From the NCBI GenBank assembly GCA_028280325.1, contig JANQLZ010000020.1:1-39359 (forward strand): a DNA stretch of 39,359 bases. The letters run 5' to 3'. The position numbers and the translations under genes are program-made. This DNA comes from Bacillota bacterium (GTDB taxonomy: Bacteria > Bacillota > UBA994 > PWPR01). This document shows, in pieces, positions 38,473 through 39,359 of this stretch (within the stretch, counting starts at the first letter, position 1; each line of letters opens with the position of its first letter). The notes beneath the pieces were generated by a model. The model searched no databases. It was not told the origin of the DNA and saw only the letters and a program-made list of their open reading frames with translations.

Positions 38473-39359
38473 ATAAAATTAGCTTGGCAGTAATACTTTT
38501 GATCGTTTCACTAATAACTGCAGGATGTAATTCAGCTGCATTTTCAAACGATCCCACCGGCACCGGCCTCTTTGGCGGTAGATATGTCTATGGAATAGCC
38601 GGAGAGCCGACGACTCTCAATCCGATTTACTCAACAGATTCCAACACCAGCGGCATAACTAATATGATCTATGACAGCCTGCTCAGTATTGATGAAAATC
38701 TGGAGGTTGCCGGTGAACTGGCTGACTCCTGGAATATATCGCAAGACGGTAAGGTAATAACCTTTAACCTGAAGCAAAACGTAAAATGGCATGATGGTGA
38801 GGAGTTCAATTCAGAGGATGTCAAATTCACTTACGACGTGGTTATGCATCCAGACTACAGTGGGGTGCGTGCCAAGGATTTAAAATACGTGGAAAAGGTT
38901 GTGGCTCCGAATGAGCATGTGATTGAGCTTCATCTGAGCCAAATTGATGTTCCACTGCTAACTAAATTAGCTGGCTCGGGTCTGGGGATAATACCTAAGC
39001 ACGTCTTTAGCGATACCCCTGTTAAAGATCTCAAAGAGCATGACAGCAGTTGGGAACCAGTCGGTACCGGCCCCTATAAATTTGTGGAGTATGCGCCCGG
39101 ACAGCACACAGTTTTAACTGCCAACACTGACTACCATGGTGAAGGGCCCTACATTGAAACTGTGATGGTAAAAACCTATCAGGATAATCAAGTGCTGTTG
39201 GCTGCCTTTGAAAATGGCGATGTGGATTATATCGAAGAGATTCCGGTCAATGATATTGAGCATGTGCAAAATGTTCTGGGAGACAGTGCCGTGTTTAAGG
39301 AAGCTCCCCACAATGGCTACTATTATATTGGGCTGAAGCAGAACCACCCTATTCTGGGT
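38469..39359 (+). CDS. Oligopeptide/dipeptide ABC transporter substrate-binding lipoprotein (N-terminal part)
   Basis: 297 codons without a stop to the end of the window. The signal peptide MNKISLAVILLIVSLITAGC has a lipobox (ITAGC, lipidated C20). The mature part follows the family-5 binding-protein pattern: GEPTTLNPIYSTDSN, YDSLLSIDENLEVAGELADSW, FNLKQNVKWHDGEEFNSEDV, and VGTGPYKFVEY. GGAGG lies about eight bases before the ATG. About 200 more residues and the permease and ATPase genes should follow outside the window. It probably delivers oligopeptides; nickel or other ligands occur in this family too. Confidence 0.92.
   Translation, partial: MNKISLAVILLIVSLITAGCNSAAFSNDPTGTGLFGGRYVYGIAGEPTTLNPIYSTDSNTSGITNMIYDSLLSIDENLEVAGELADSWNISQDGKVITFNLKQNVKWHDGEEFNSEDVKFTYDVVMHPDYSGVRAKDLKYVEKVVAPNEHVIELHLSQIDVPLLTKLAGSGLGIIPKHVFSDTPVKDLKEHDSSWEPVGTGPYKFVEYAPGQHTVLTANTDYHGEGPYIETVMVKTYQDNQVLLAAFENGDVDYIEEIPVNDIEHVQNVLGDSAVFKEAPHNGYYYIGLKQNHPILG

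Overview
The window looks like a chromosomal segment of an anaerobic, low-GC Bacillota (Clostridia-like) bacterium. Evidence: strong AGGAGG-type ribosome binding sites with frequent TTG/GTG starts, the oxygen-independent (cobalt-early) cobalamin route, citrate lyase, arginine deiminase, a radical-dehydratase-type activase system and a YmaF-family protein. I cannot name the species.

Layout. 1-6.6 kb: start of a DUF975 membrane protein, a diguanylate cyclase remnant, and a minus-strand cassette reading histidine kinase, response regulator, FtsX permease, ABC ATPase, short FtsX permease, membrane-anchored HExxH protein. 6.7-8.4 kb: a streptothricin-acetyltransferase-like GNAT and an APH-fold kinase. 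8.4-10.9 kb: thiamine salvage operon thiD-thiM-thiE behind a TPP riboswitch and hairpin terminator. 11-12.8 kb: a histidine-rich YmaF protein and a solitary arcA. 12.8-17.6 kb: TetR regulator, a double-ASKHA CoA-dehydratase activase and a dehydratase-like partner in one operon. 17.7-27.1 kb: a coiled-coil protein, then cbiD-E-T-F-G-H-J followed by a vitamin-B12-type ABC importer. The seven cbi genes cover the consecutive steps from cobalt-factor III/precorrin-3 to precorrin-8. The 5' end of this operon appears cut off: only the last ~48 codons of the gene before cbiD remain. 27.7-31 kb: GNAT, metallophosphoesterase, a 41-residue membrane peptide and an M20 amidohydrolase. 31.3-34 kb: citDEF (citrate lyase) without its ligase or prosthetic-group genes. 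34-36.2 kb: a repeat island around a MerR/GyrI regulator. 36.2-39.4 kb: flavin-type split-barrel protein, CoA-type Nudix hydrolase, ferritin and the start of an oligopeptide-binding lipoprotein.

The most unusual signal is non-coding. Two ~217-bp repeats (27334-27550 and 35417-35634) each end in a 123-bp near-palindrome. The outer ends are identical in both copies, while the internal stem sequences differ but stay complementary. Three further hairpins beside the second copy also show changed but still paired stems, and most share the same apical motif, ATAC-RAG-NN-AGTAT. This points to selection on fold rather than on sequence, as in a non-autonomous mobile element processed as single-stranded DNA, or a structured RNA family.

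All calls come from reading sequence and translated frames by eye; no database search was run.
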